64,000 nucleotides of DNA from Candidatus Thiodiazotropha endoloripes (GTDB taxonomy: Bacteria; Pseudomonadota; Gammaproteobacteria; Chromatiales; Chromatiaceae), in the NCBI GenBank assembly GCA_001709035.1, contig LVKA01000002.1:1-64000 (forward strand), in the 5' to 3' direction. Both the position numbers and the translations under genes were made by a program. Under the pieces are notes generated by a model that ran no database searches, was not told where the DNA came from, and worked only from the letters and a program-made list of their open reading frames with translations. Every line of letters starts with the position of its first letter. Position 1 is the stretch's first letter. Positions 15,987-25,091 of this stretch are shown in pieces.

Positions 15987-16439
15987 ATGGCTATTGAGAA
16001 CATCATAAACTACCTAAGGATATCTGACCGGATCGCCTCTTCCGGGCAACCGGATGAGGCGCAGTTTAAAGCGATCGCACAAGCCGGCTTTAAGGTTGTG
16101 ATCAATCTTGCCATGCCGAATTCGGATCATGCGATTCCCGAAGAAGGTTATATCGTCACGGCAAGAAAGATGAGCTATGTGCACATTCCCGTGCCCTTTG
16201 ATGCCCCCGATGCCGAACACTTAAAAACCTTTGTTGGAATCATGGAGGGGGTTCAGGACAAAAAAGTCTGGATACATTGTGTTGTCAACAAACGCGTGTC
16301 GGCTTTTCTCTATCACTATCAAAAACTGGTGCACGGTTTGTCACATGAAGAAGCGGTAAAAGTGATGTTGCCAAGCTGGCAGCCAAATGATGTCTGGCAG
16401 GAATTCATGGGTCTTACGCTTGATCAAACCGGAGACTGA
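15987..16439 (+). CDS. DUF442-type protein tyrosine phosphatase-like protein
   Basis: About 150 residues from the ATG at 15987; the longer frame from 15930 adds 19 residues that do not match the family. The body fits small DSP/DUF442 proteins: YLRISDRIASSGQP at the N-terminus, then a Rossmann-like strand-helix series. The catalytic loop reads HCVVNKRVSAF. The Cys and Arg of the phosphatase signature are present but separated by four residues rather than the five of HCX5R, a feature I associate with this subfamily (HCxxNxRVS). The activity is therefore uncertain. It is cytoplasmic, with no obvious operon partner. Confidence 0.8.
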   Translation: MAIENIINYLRISDRIASSGQPDEAQFKAIAQAGFKVVINLAMPNSDHAIPEEGYIVTARKMSYVHIPVPFDAPDAEHLKTFVGIMEGVQDKKVWIHCVVNKRVSAFLYHYQKLVHGLSHEEAVKVMLPSWQPNDVWQEFMGLTLDQTGD

Positions 16440-16585
16440 ATGTCAAAAGAATTTGCATAATCGCATCTGTAGAACATTGTTTGATTATGCTTGATTATGT
16501 TTGATGACGTTTGTACTTGATGCAGGATGGAAATATAATTCCAGCTCCTCACGATTAGCAAAGTAGTGCTAAAAGGATATTTCAG

Positions 16586-18259
16586 GTGGAAAGGATTCGC
16601 TCACCGTTGTTAATCACTCTGTATGCGTTAGTCGGTAAATGGCTGGCTGCAATACTCTTTTCTTATTTTCTTCTGTCCAACAGTCTGGCTGCTGACCTGC
16701 CTTCTGGTTGGCAGCAACAATACGATAGTGCAAAGCATGCTCAGGTCTTTCGACCGCAGGATCCCAATGCAGATATTTTAATTAAATACTATCCAAAAGA
16801 ATCCATGGACACTTCCGATATCAGTGACTGGCTGGGGATCAGGGTTTCCAGTCGAAAAGCACCAAATGGTGAATGGCAGGGGGATGCGGAAGTGGTAAGG
16901 GATACCGCCAACTACGCCCATGCACTACGTCGATTCAAGCGTCATGACGGTGAGCTGAGAGAGCTTCATGCGGTTGCAGTAACCGCTGACCGCGATCAGG
17001 TCCGTCTCGCGATCATGATCAAAGCTCAAAACGATCCGAATAAGAACCTGATCAAGCAGGGCTTTCAGATTCTGACCAATATTTATAATGTCGAAAAAAA
17101 CGCCGCTGTAAACGAGGGTCGCAAAAAGGAACTTGAAACCAATCCGCCAAAGATCAAGGGTATGAAACTGGGGGGGCGGATCAAAGCAGGACGGTATGTG
17201 GGATCAAAAACCTGGGACGATGAGGTCAGGAGTTTGTATGAGGTTGTGCTCTACGAATCCGGTGAGTATGAATTTACCGGGGGTTATGACGAATCGGGAC
17301 ACTTTGTCTATTCGCAGGCGAATGGCCGGCTCAACTTGGTGGATGATTTTTACAACAGCAGTTATCGGGCTGATGAGAATTTCTGTGTCTATGGCTTCAA
17401 TCAGAGTCTCGAACTACCGATGATCTACGCCAGAGATGGCAATCATCGGTACCGCTTGAGATGGGCTGGGCCGGTCGACCGTCTCTCACCCCGGCAGCGT
17501 AAACAGCTCAAAAGTCTGAAACGCGCAGATGATCCAGGCTATCAATATGTCACTGAACCTGGTCAGGGTGTGAGTAACGATCAGATCGAGACCATTCTCT
17601 ATACCTATGAGGATGTCTATAACTATGGCGGATACAAAACCGAGGAAGCCATCTATCTATTGATGAAAGATGGGCGGGTCAGGGATGGATTACCTGTCGC
17701 TCCGGCCAGGCTGGATGTGGCTAAATCCAGAAGTCGGGAGCCTGGCCGGTGGGGCTGGTGGAAAAAGGATGATGATGGTTATCGATTCTCCTGGAATATC
17801 GAGCAAAAGCACTTTAAAGCACCAAGCGGAAGACAGATCAGGTCACTGCCGATACCGGCCGGTACGCGCCTGAGTGGGGATTGGGGAAGCTCCTCAAGCT
17901 TTGTCAGCCTGGACTTCTCCGATGTCTCTTTCTGGGGCGTCTATCTGGATGATAACGGGCGATTCAAACGCTACCGCAGAAATACAAAACAGGCCGGTGG
18001 ATCGATGGGTGTGGGGCCTCTGGTAACAGCGCATAGCGCAGATGAGTTCTCCGCAGTAAACATAATTGGCAATACCGTAGGTGGTGGATCCAGCACTCGA
18101 CGGCCCCCCAACAAAAACCGCATAGGCAGCTACGAATTCGACGGTTACACCCTGGTTTTGAAATATGATAGTGGTGTTGTTAAATACCTGCCCACATTCG
18201 CACTCAATGAGCGGTTCTCAGGTATCTGGTTCGAAGGTGGTTACCTATCCAAAAAATAG
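16586..18259 (+). CDS. Large exported protein of unknown function, paralogue A
   Basis: The protein has 557 residues and begins at a GTG with AAAAGGA upstream. The N-terminal membrane segment (LAAILFSYFLLSNSLAA) looks like a signal peptide. The mature protein has an N-terminal domain of ~150 residues (ADLPSGWQQQYD...RRFKRHDGELRELHA), then repeated beta-rich units with a G-R-Y-V-G / L-Y-E-S-G-E-Y-E-F pattern, a second unit ending IYLLMKDGRVRDGLP, the motif GRWGWWKKDD and a last unit, DGYTLVLKYDSGVV. That last motif is common at the ends of secreted beta-structured proteins. I do not know the function. It is followed 67 nt later by a full-length paralogue. Confidence 0.78.
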   Translation: MERIRSPLLITLYALVGKWLAAILFSYFLLSNSLAADLPSGWQQQYDSAKHAQVFRPQDPNADILIKYYPKESMDTSDISDWLGIRVSSRKAPNGEWQGDAEVVRDTANYAHALRRFKRHDGELRELHAVAVTADRDQVRLAIMIKAQNDPNKNLIKQGFQILTNIYNVEKNAAVNEGRKKELETNPPKIKGMKLGGRIKAGRYVGSKTWDDEVRSLYEVVLYESGEYEFTGGYDESGHFVYSQANGRLNLVDDFYNSSYRADENFCVYGFNQSLELPMIYARDGNHRYRLRWAGPVDRLSPRQRKQLKSLKRADDPGYQYVTEPGQGVSNDQIETILYTYEDVYNYGGYKTEEAIYLLMKDGRVRDGLPVAPARLDVAKSRSREPGRWGWWKKDDDGYRFSWNIEQKHFKAPSGRQIRSLPIPAGTRLSGDWGSSSSFVSLDFSDVSFWGVYLDDNGRFKRYRRNTKQAGGSMGVGPLVTAHSADEFSAVNIIGNTVGGGSSTRRPPNKNRIGSYEFDGYTLVLKYDSGVVKYLPTFALNERFSGIWFEGGYLSKK

Positions 18260-18326
18260 CTGAATCATGTAAATAGACGCTACCTATGATTTACAGGTTT
18301 GGTATACAGCTTCAGGGATCGAGCTT

Positions 18327-19880
18327 ATGGTCAGGATGATATTACTCTTTACAGCGTTACTCATAAGCGGAGTGGTTTCAGCGATTGAAATACCAGCCGG
18401 GTGGAACCGGTATGACGACCATGCAATGAAAACCATACTCTTCAAACCGGTGAACCAGAATGCGGACATCATGGTCAAGTACTATCCGAAGCAGTTGCTC
18501 GAAGGTGAAAGCGTTAAATCCTGGCTGACCAATAAACTGGAGACCAGTCGGGCGCCCCAGGGCGAGTGGCTTGGTGAATTGACTCGATTTACCCGGGAGA
18601 GTTTTAACCGCTCGTTCGGTTTTCGCAAGTTTCGTCGTAGTGATGGCTCAATTGGGATGTTGGGTGCGGTGGCCTTCAGCGCAGATCTGCTCTATGTACG
18701 ACTCGCCATGATCATGATAGATGAGAATGTGTCTGAGGTCCTGAAGGATCAGGGATACACCATTTTGAAAGCGATGGATCAGGATGAGATAGCCAACGCC
18801 AAGGCGGAGTGGCGTGGACTGGATCTGGAGACAGGTACTCCGAAGGTCCGTGGTGTAAAGAAAGGTGGTTCAATCAGAGCAGGACGTTATGTCGGACAAA
18901 AAACCGTGAGTGGAGAGGCGCGTGGGGATTATACCGTCATCCTCTATGAAACCGGTGAGTACGAATTTCCAAATTTCAAAAAGAAAAAATCCGGCTATTA
19001 CACCTATTCCGAGCGTTTTGGCAAACTCTATATGCGAGACCCTTTTACCAGTAGCATGGAAACATACAAAGACTATTGTGTCTATGGCACCAGTACAAAA
19101 ACCGGCAAACCGGTTATCTATGCCTACGACTCACCTGCCGAGTATCGGCTGAACTGGGTTGGGGAGGTTGACAGGCTTTCACCTAGTCAGCGTAAAAAAC
19201 TCGAAAAGCAGAAACAGGAAAAAGGCTACGCCTATACCACCAATCCGGGGGACGGTCTGTCACTGGATGAGATCGAAACCATCCTCTATGTCTATGAGGA
19301 ATCCAAAACTCAGGGAAACAGTCCACTACATGAAGAGATCTACCTGCTAACTAAAAAAGGTCGGGTGATGGATGGCCTCCCTGTGGCGCCCAATCAGCTC
19401 GATGTGGCTAAGTCGCAAAATCGGGAGCCCGATCGCTGGGGATGGTGGAAACACGACGGAGAGCGCTACAGTTTCGCCTGGAGTATAGATCGATCCCATT
19501 ATGTGGTCCCGAGGGGCAGACAGGTCAAAACCCAACCGATTCCAGCGGGAACCCGGCTAGAGGGCGAGTGGATTGCCTCTACCACCTATGACGGTGAGGA
19601 TTTCGTGTCGACAACGGCCTGGGGAGATCAATTTAGCCGGGATGGGCGTTTTACGAATCAGAATAGTGAGTTGATCAAAGTCAATGGTCGTATGCTTGAA
19701 AGCAACAGGAAACGCTCAAAACAACTGGCAGGTGAGGATGATACCGGACACTATGAATTCGATGGTTATAGCTTGGTTCTGAAGTATCAAAGTGGTGATG
19801 TACGCCATCTGCCAACTTTTACTTTGGATGGCGATTTCAAGCAGATCTGGTTTAGGGGGCGCCTTCTGAGTCAGAACTGA
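18327..19880 (+). CDS. Large exported protein of unknown function, paralogue B
   Basis: The protein has 517 residues with a signal peptide (MILLFTALLISGVVSA). It aligns with paralogue A over its whole length: IPAGWNRYDD, NADIMVKYYPKQ, FRKFRRSDGSIGML, GRYVGQKT, LYETGEYEF, VDRLSPSQRKKLEKQ, IYLLTKKGRVMDGLP, RWGWWKHDG and DGYSLVLKYQSGDV all have counterparts at the same place. The pair arose by tandem duplication and has diverged considerably, so the duplication is old and both copies are presumably functional. No catalytic motif is visible. Confidence 0.78.
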   Translation: MVRMILLFTALLISGVVSAIEIPAGWNRYDDHAMKTILFKPVNQNADIMVKYYPKQLLEGESVKSWLTNKLETSRAPQGEWLGELTRFTRESFNRSFGFRKFRRSDGSIGMLGAVAFSADLLYVRLAMIMIDENVSEVLKDQGYTILKAMDQDEIANAKAEWRGLDLETGTPKVRGVKKGGSIRAGRYVGQKTVSGEARGDYTVILYETGEYEFPNFKKKKSGYYTYSERFGKLYMRDPFTSSMETYKDYCVYGTSTKTGKPVIYAYDSPAEYRLNWVGEVDRLSPSQRKKLEKQKQEKGYAYTTNPGDGLSLDEIETILYVYEESKTQGNSPLHEEIYLLTKKGRVMDGLPVAPNQLDVAKSQNREPDRWGWWKHDGERYSFAWSIDRSHYVVPRGRQVKTQPIPAGTRLEGEWIASTTYDGEDFVSTTAWGDQFSRDGRFTNQNSELIKVNGRMLESNRKRSKQLAGEDDTGHYEFDGYSLVLKYQSGDVRHLPTFTLDGDFKQIWFRGRLLSQN

Positions 19881-20134
19881 TCAAACGGTACGCACCATTT
19901 ATAGTGGACAACGACAGACAGAAAAACAGGGCTAATACTGCTTACCTGGAGGGTGTGATGGTATTGGGTGGAAGAGATAATTAGGTAATGAGAGTGAATG
20001 ATGAAATTATTAGGGTAGAGCAGACTCAGTCATATCCCTGTGACTGAGTTTGTGATCATTCATGCGTTTTATAAAAAAAATAACTAATCAGTGTCTGCTG
20101 CCATGCAAGCACTAAGTGAATCAGGGCCAGCATA

Positions 20135-20536
20135 TCAGCTCTCTTTTGCTATCTTGCGCATGTAGTGATGGTACTTAATTCTATTTTCAATATGCTTGCG
20201 TAGAGAGAGTAGCCATTTTTTCTTGGGTTGAGTATAAAGAGGAACCTCTTTTATCGTGAGATACTGTTTATCGGCAGAGATTTCGATTCTGGATTTTTTG
20301 TATGAGGCGACAATAGTATCTTTTGAGTAAGCTTCAATCTTCCAGTTATTACGAATCGTTACATCCACTGCTGCACCAATGAGCTCTGTATTGGTTACAT
20401 CATAAACTCTGAGTGGAATTTGAATGGTCAGTAATCCATCGGGTGACTCATCATCATTCCATTGATCGGTATAATTGTAGTCAGCGGCAAATGCACTTCC
20501 GGTAAGTAGTGATATCAGTATCAATAAATACTTCAC
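20135..20536 (-). CDS. Small exported hypothetical protein, 133 aa
   Basis: A clear signal peptide (YLLILISLLTGSAFA) is followed by about 115 residues that are mostly beta-strand in character (LLTIQIPLRVYDV, VDVTIRNNWKIEAY, SRIEISADKQYLTIKE) and end in a basic helix. A GGAG site precedes the ATG at 20536. No family recognised. It is more AT-rich than the neighbouring genes. It stands alone, converging on the paralogue pair across a 254-nt gap with no visible features. Confidence 0.65.
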   Translation of the reverse strand: MKYLLILISLLTGSAFAADYNYTDQWNDDESPDGLLTIQIPLRVYDVTNTELIGAAVDVTIRNNWKIEAYSKDTIVASYKKSRIEISADKQYLTIKEVPLYTQPKKKWLLSLRKHIENRIKYHHYMRKIAKES

Positions 20537-21437
20537 TGTATTCTCCTTTATTCCATATGAACGCTGTTAGTGTATCAGAATAATTTCAGTTGTGAACTAC
20601 TCAATCTTAACTGCTAGAACACTATTCCTAATGGTTCCTTGTACCACTGGTCTTCTTCATCCCATCACAAGAGAGATTGTCAATTCTGAAAAGAAAACCG
20701 TACTGATTTGTCCAGGTGAAGACGAATACAAAGTGGCAGGTGTTTATGGTTTCGGAAGAATGTCTGCAATCACGAAAGGGGGCAGAGGTGGCTTTTCAGC
20801 CGCTCTGTTTCGATCCGAGGTAACGGTGCCTGAGTAGTGCAGTCAATCGTGTCTTGGCAATTTTTCCTTCCCTCACACTCACTCTCCCGATATAAAACAA
20901 AATGTGTAACCAACGGTTACTGTGCCACTTCAGGTTGATCGGGGGTTGCGATAGGTGAAAACTGTTCAGAGGGTGACAGTTGGTGTGGTGAAATCCGTAA
21001 ATTAGTCATGTCTTCGGTTTAAAGCAGGCAACCTGCATTGCTACGATTTCTATTGGTGTGAACTCACATTTATGTTTCGTCTGATTTTGAAGTGGAAATG
21101 GTGTGATGATTTCCAAACAGGTGCCTCTCATTTTTCTTCTTAACCATGCAAAGCTCATCAGAACACTGATAATGATGATTGTGTTGAGCCTTGCCGCTTC
21201 AATTTCTTCTTTGGAATTTTAGGTATCTAGAGAATTAATGATTTCGGGCTTGCTGCTCTCAGCTTGTAGGGGTGTAGGACTTGCGCGTCAGAAGTAAAAA
21301 GGCTCCGTAGTTGTCGCCTTGAATATAAGAAGGGATACGCATGGTGGTCCATTAGAAATAGAACCACTGCTCGTTAGGCGTCTGCTGTACCAACGCCCGG
21401 GCTTTGAAAAATTGATTGGTAATCAAAGGGATATGAA
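20537..21437. other. Long intergenic region, no gene supported
   Basis: About 900 nt between the small exported protein and the tRNA. A frame at 20592-20837 (81 codons) has no recognisable product or ribosome binding site, and I do not call it. The rest is AT-rich with short frames only. I see no RNA gene, repeat or mobile element in it. Confidence 0.4.
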
Positions 21438-21524
21438 TGGTGCCGAGGAGAGGACTTGAACCTCCACGGGGTTGCCCCCACTAGCACCTGAAGCTAGCGT
21501 GTCTACCAATTTCACCACCTCGGC
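21438..21524 (-). tRNA. tRNA-Leu (anticodon CAG)
   Basis: On the minus strand the sequence folds as a class II tRNA: acceptor GCCGAGG pairs with CCTCGGC, discriminator A, and CCA is encoded. The D-loop contains TTGGTAGACA. The anticodon stem CTAGC/GCTAG encloses the loop TTCAGGT, giving anticodon CAG. A long variable arm (TGGGGGCAACCCCG) and the T-loop GTTCAAGTC follow. This is a complete, normal gene for reading CUG. Confidence 0.95.
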
Positions 21525-21673
21525 ATGATGTGGTTTGCCGATGCAGATCGGCTGGAGACCGCGAACTCTACAAGCAGTTTCGGTGTCTGTCAATCTTTGG
21601 TTTGGATTCGTTATGTTGTAGGCTCGCCACAGTGGCCTGGCAATCCCGGCCCGGAACAATTAAACCTAATCAA

Positions 21674-22522
21674 ATGGACCCGCTTATGACCTACTCACCC
21701 AACATCAATGGCTCATCATCCATCAAGTGGTTACTTGTGCTACTGCTGATGGTTCTGCGGCCAGCCGTGGCGATGACCCTGGAAGGGGATTATGTTCAAG
21801 GTGGGATGTTGATCGGTCAGGTTGAGCCGGGCAGTCAGGTATCGGTCAACGGTGAATCGGTAAAGGTTTCCAAAACCGGGGAGTTTCTGATCGGTTTTGA
21901 TCGGGACGCCCCGTTACAATACAAGTTGGTGGTGAACCGGGATGGTGAACCCAGGCAGACCCGCCAATTCACCATCAAGGCCCGCGAATATCAGATACAG
22001 CGCATCGACGGATTGCCGCCGAGTAAGGTGACTCCGCCAAAACGGGATTGGGAGAGAATCAAAAAGGATGTTGCGCAGGTCAAGCAGGCACGCCGACTGA
22101 ATGAGGATCGAACCGACTTTCTCAACGGTTTCATCTGGCCCTCAAAGGGTGTGATATCCGGTGTCTTCGGCAGCCAGCGTATTCTCAACGGCAAGCCAAA
22201 GCGGCCCCACTATGGCGTGGATGTGGCTGCGCCGGTCGGTACCCTGGTGGTGGCGCCTGCAGATGGTGTAGTGACCCTGGCCCATGCGGATATGTTCTAC
22301 TCCGGGGGAACCTTGATCATCGATCACGGTCTGCAACTGTCATCCTCGTTTCTGCATCTGCATAAAATCCTGGTGCAGGAGGGGCAGGTGGTAAAGCAGG
22401 GTGAGCCGATCGCCGAGATCGGCGCCACCGGTCGGGTGACCGGTCCCCATCTCGACTGGCGTATGAATCTCAGAGCCGCTCGTATCGATCCGCAACTGCT
22501 GGTCCCGCCAATGCCCGAATAG
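21674..22522 (+). CDS. M23 family (LytM-type) peptidoglycan peptidase
   Basis: About 282 residues from the ATG at 21674 (21686 is also possible); the longer open frame reads back toward the tRNA and is not coding. The signal peptide has the core WLLVLLLMVLRPAVA. An N-terminal beta domain (~30-110: GGMLIGQVEPGSQVSVNG) and a helical linker precede the C-terminal LytM domain with HYGVD, DGVV, FLHLHK and TGPHLDWR. The zinc ligands H-x3-D and H-x-H are complete, so it should be an active periplasmic endopeptidase acting on cell-wall cross-links. It lies upstream of tolC in the same direction. Confidence 0.92.
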   Translation: MDPLMTYSPNINGSSSIKWLLVLLLMVLRPAVAMTLEGDYVQGGMLIGQVEPGSQVSVNGESVKVSKTGEFLIGFDRDAPLQYKLVVNRDGEPRQTRQFTIKAREYQIQRIDGLPPSKVTPPKRDWERIKKDVAQVKQARRLNEDRTDFLNGFIWPSKGVISGVFGSQRILNGKPKRPHYGVDVAAPVGTLVVAPADGVVTLAHADMFYSGGTLIIDHGLQLSSSFLHLHKILVQEGQVVKQGEPIAEIGATGRVTGPHLDWRMNLRAARIDPQLLVPPMPE

Positions 22523-22651
22523 GAGCAACCGGCACTTATCTTAGTGTTTACAGGGCCTCGTGAGTATTGATACTGATGGTCCGGTTAGTAATATGGTAAA
22601 GTGCCCGACATTCCGAAATTGGTTAGTTTCACGTTATTAAATGGAAAAACA

Positions 22652-23971
22652 ATGAGACCCACGAAGCAATTGGCGATACTTTTCCTGTTTCTATGGATGC
22701 CCCTTTCTCAAGCGGATGACTTGATGTCGGTCTATCGGCTTGCCCTGGAAAATGATCCTCAGCTTCATGCCGCTAAAGAACAGTTGAATTCCGCCCGTGA
22801 GTCGAAGAGTCTGGCCCGTTCCCAGTTGCTGCCCACGATCGGTCTGGGCGCCACCTATGATGCGGTGCGCAGTGATCTGAAAACCCTGCAGGGCACCTCG
22901 GTAGATGATACCAGCACCTACCGGGAGAGTGGTTTGGGTTTGAATCTGACCCAGCCGATCTATCGACGGGACCGGCTGGTGCAGCTGGAACAGTCAGACA
23001 GCACCATCGCCCAGGCGGAGGCGGATTTTGCCTCTTCAGAGATCGATCTGATGGTCCGCAGCACCACTGCCTATTTCGACATTCTCTCCGCTGAGGATGA
23101 CCTGCGGGTGGCCAATGCGGAGCGTGAGGCGACCGGTCGACAGCTCGAACAGGCCCAGCAGCGTTTTGATGTGGGCTTGATCGCTATCACCGATGTGCAT
23201 GAAGCCAAGGCGGCCTACGATGCAGCACGGGCATCGGAAATCGCTGCTGAAAACAGCCTCGACAATGCCTGGGAGGCCCTGTTCGAAATCATCGGCACCA
23301 AAGCGAAGAGCGAGCTCGCCAAGCTGGGGGACGGATTGTTACTCAATCCACCGGTCCCCAACAGTCTCACGGATTGGTCGGATACCGCACAGCAGCAGAA
23401 CTACAGCATCATCGCCGCCCGTTCCAGTCTCAAGGTGCTGGAGCAGGAGATCGATGTCAGCAAATCGGGACACTACCCGACCCTTGACCTGGTGGGTGGC
23501 TATTCCCTCAACCGCAGTGACAGTGATCGGGCAACCGAAGCAGATACCGCAAAGATCGGGCTCTCTCTCGAAGTGCCGATCTATACCGGTGGGGCAGTGA
23601 GTGCCTCAACCCGTCAATCCCAGGCCAACTATCGTGCCGCCCAGCAGAGTCTCGATCAGACCCGCAGGGCGGTTAACCGTCAGGTTCGTGATGCCTTTCG
23701 CGGCGTACTCTCCACCATCAGTCAGGTGGAAGCTCTAAAAGCGGCCACGGTTTCCGCCCAGAGTGCTCTGGAGTCGACCCAAGCCGGTTATGAAGTAGGT
23801 ACCCGTACCATCGTGGATGTGTTGAATGTGCAGCGCAACCTCTTCTCATCCCAGCGTGACTATCTGAACTCCCGTTATGGCTATATCCTCAATGGTCTGG
23901 CCTTAAAATCCGCTGCCGGTACGCTCAGTGAGAGTGATCTGGAGACGGTCAACGGCTGGTTGGAAAAGTGA
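22652..23971 (+). CDS. tolC: TolC family outer membrane efflux protein
   Basis: About 439 residues from the ATG at 22652, where the signal peptide starts (QLAILFLFLWMPLSQA). Two homologous OEP halves follow: the first begins DLMSVYRLALENDPQL and includes QPIYRRDRLVQLEQ, the second ends QAGYEVGTRTIVDVLNVQRN. These are the standard TolC signatures for the barrel-plus-alpha-tunnel trimer that exports substrates for type I secretion and RND pumps. No inner-membrane partner is adjacent, so it probably serves several systems, as E. coli TolC does. The gene ends 20 nt before aroC. Confidence 0.93.
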   Translation: MRPTKQLAILFLFLWMPLSQADDLMSVYRLALENDPQLHAAKEQLNSARESKSLARSQLLPTIGLGATYDAVRSDLKTLQGTSVDDTSTYRESGLGLNLTQPIYRRDRLVQLEQSDSTIAQAEADFASSEIDLMVRSTTAYFDILSAEDDLRVANAEREATGRQLEQAQQRFDVGLIAITDVHEAKAAYDAARASEIAAENSLDNAWEALFEIIGTKAKSELAKLGDGLLLNPPVPNSLTDWSDTAQQQNYSIIAARSSLKVLEQEIDVSKSGHYPTLDLVGGYSLNRSDSDRATEADTAKIGLSLEVPIYTGGAVSASTRQSQANYRAAQQSLDQTRRAVNRQVRDAFRGVLSTISQVEALKAATVSAQSALESTQAGYEVGTRTIVDVLNVQRNLFSSQRDYLNSRYGYILNGLALKSAAGTLSESDLETVNGWLEK

Positions 23972-23991
23972 TTCCCAAGAGGTAGGTTTCT

Positions 23992-25083
23992 GTGTCAGGT
24001 AATAGTATCGGCAAACTTTTTACGGTGACCTCATTCGGTGAGTCCCATGGCCCCGCCATCGGCTGTATCGTGGATGGTTGTCCACCCGGGCTGGCGCTTA
24101 GCGAGGCGGACCTTCAGCATGACCTGGATCGTCGCAAGCCTGGCACTTCCCGTCACACCACCCAGCGTCGTGAAGCCGATGAGGTGGAGATTCTATCCGG
24201 AGTATTCGAAGGCAAGACCACCGGCACGCCGATCGGTCTGATGATCCGCAATACGGATCAGCGATCCAAAGACTACTCCGACATCATGGACCGTTTCCGG
24301 CCGGGTCATGCGGACTATACCTATAACCAGAAGTACGGTTTCCGTGACTATCGGGGGGGCGGTCGCTCATCCGCACGGGAGACCGCGATGCGGGTGGCCG
24401 CCGGCGGTATCGCGAAGAAATATCTGCAGCAGCGTTACGGCATCCAGGTGCGCGGTTATCTTTCACAGATTGGACCGATCCGGGCGGAGCAGTTCGATTG
24501 GGATCAGGTTGAACAGAATCCATTCTTCTGCCCGGATGCTTCCAAAGTGCCCGAGATGGAAGCCTACATGGATGAGCTGCGTAAAGAAGGCAACTCCATC
24601 GGTGCACGGATCAACGTGGTCGCCAGCGGCATGATCGCCGGACTCGGCGAGCCGATCTTCGACAGGCTCGATGCAGATCTGGCCCACGCCCTGATGAGTA
24701 TCAATGCGGTCAAAGGGGTGGAGATCGGGGACGGTTTTCTCTGCGTGGAGCAGAAGGGTACTGAGCATCGTGATGAGATGACCCCGGACGGTTTTCTCAC
24801 CAATCACGCCGGTGGCGTATTGGGTGGGATTTCCAGTGGTCAGGATCTGGTGGCCGCAATTGCGCTGAAACCCACTTCCAGCCTGCGACTGCCTGGCCAG
24901 ACGGTAAACCGCTCGGGTGAACCGGTGGAGGTGGTCACCACAGGGCGCCATGATCCCTGTGTGGGCATCCGCGCCACGCCGATTGCCGAGGCGATGATGG
25001 CGATTGTGATTATGGATCATCTGTTGCGTCATCGTGGACAGAACATGGATGTGGAGTCTGGCCTTGCAGATCTTGGTGGTTAG
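23992..25083 (+). CDS. aroC: Chorismate synthase
   Basis: The protein has 363 residues, the usual length, and starts at GTG with GAGGTAG upstream. It converts 5-enolpyruvylshikimate-3-phosphate to chorismate with reduced FMN in the last shikimate step. Conserved signatures are seen: [19 protein letters not shown] near the N-terminus, [15 protein letters not shown] in the middle and [17 protein letters not shown] near the C-terminus. It supplies the tryptophan genes found further along. The next gene begins 8 nt after its stop. Confidence 0.98.
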   Translation: MSGNSIGKLFTVTSFGESHGPAIGCIVDGCPPGLALSEADLQHDLDRRKPGTSRHTTQRREADEVEILSGVFEGKTTGTPIGLMIRNTDQRSKDYSDIMDRFRPGHADYTYNQKYGFRDYRGGGRSSARETAMRVAAGGIAKKYLQQRYGIQVRGYLSQIGPIRAEQFDWDQVEQNPFFCPDASKVPEMEAYMDELRKEGNSIGARINVVASGMIAGLGEPIFDRLDADLAHALMSINAVKGVEIGDGFLCVEQKGTEHRDEMTPDGFLTNHAGGVLGGISSGQDLVAAIALKPTSSLRLPGQTVNRSGEPVEVVTTGRHDPCVGIRATPIAEAMMAIVIMDHLLRHRGQNMDVESGLADLGG

Positions 25084-25091
25084 ATAGAAGG

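Noticed and set aside
20592-20837. Plus-strand frame of 81 codons
   Set aside because: No ribosome binding site, no homology that I recognise and atypical composition; likely chance.
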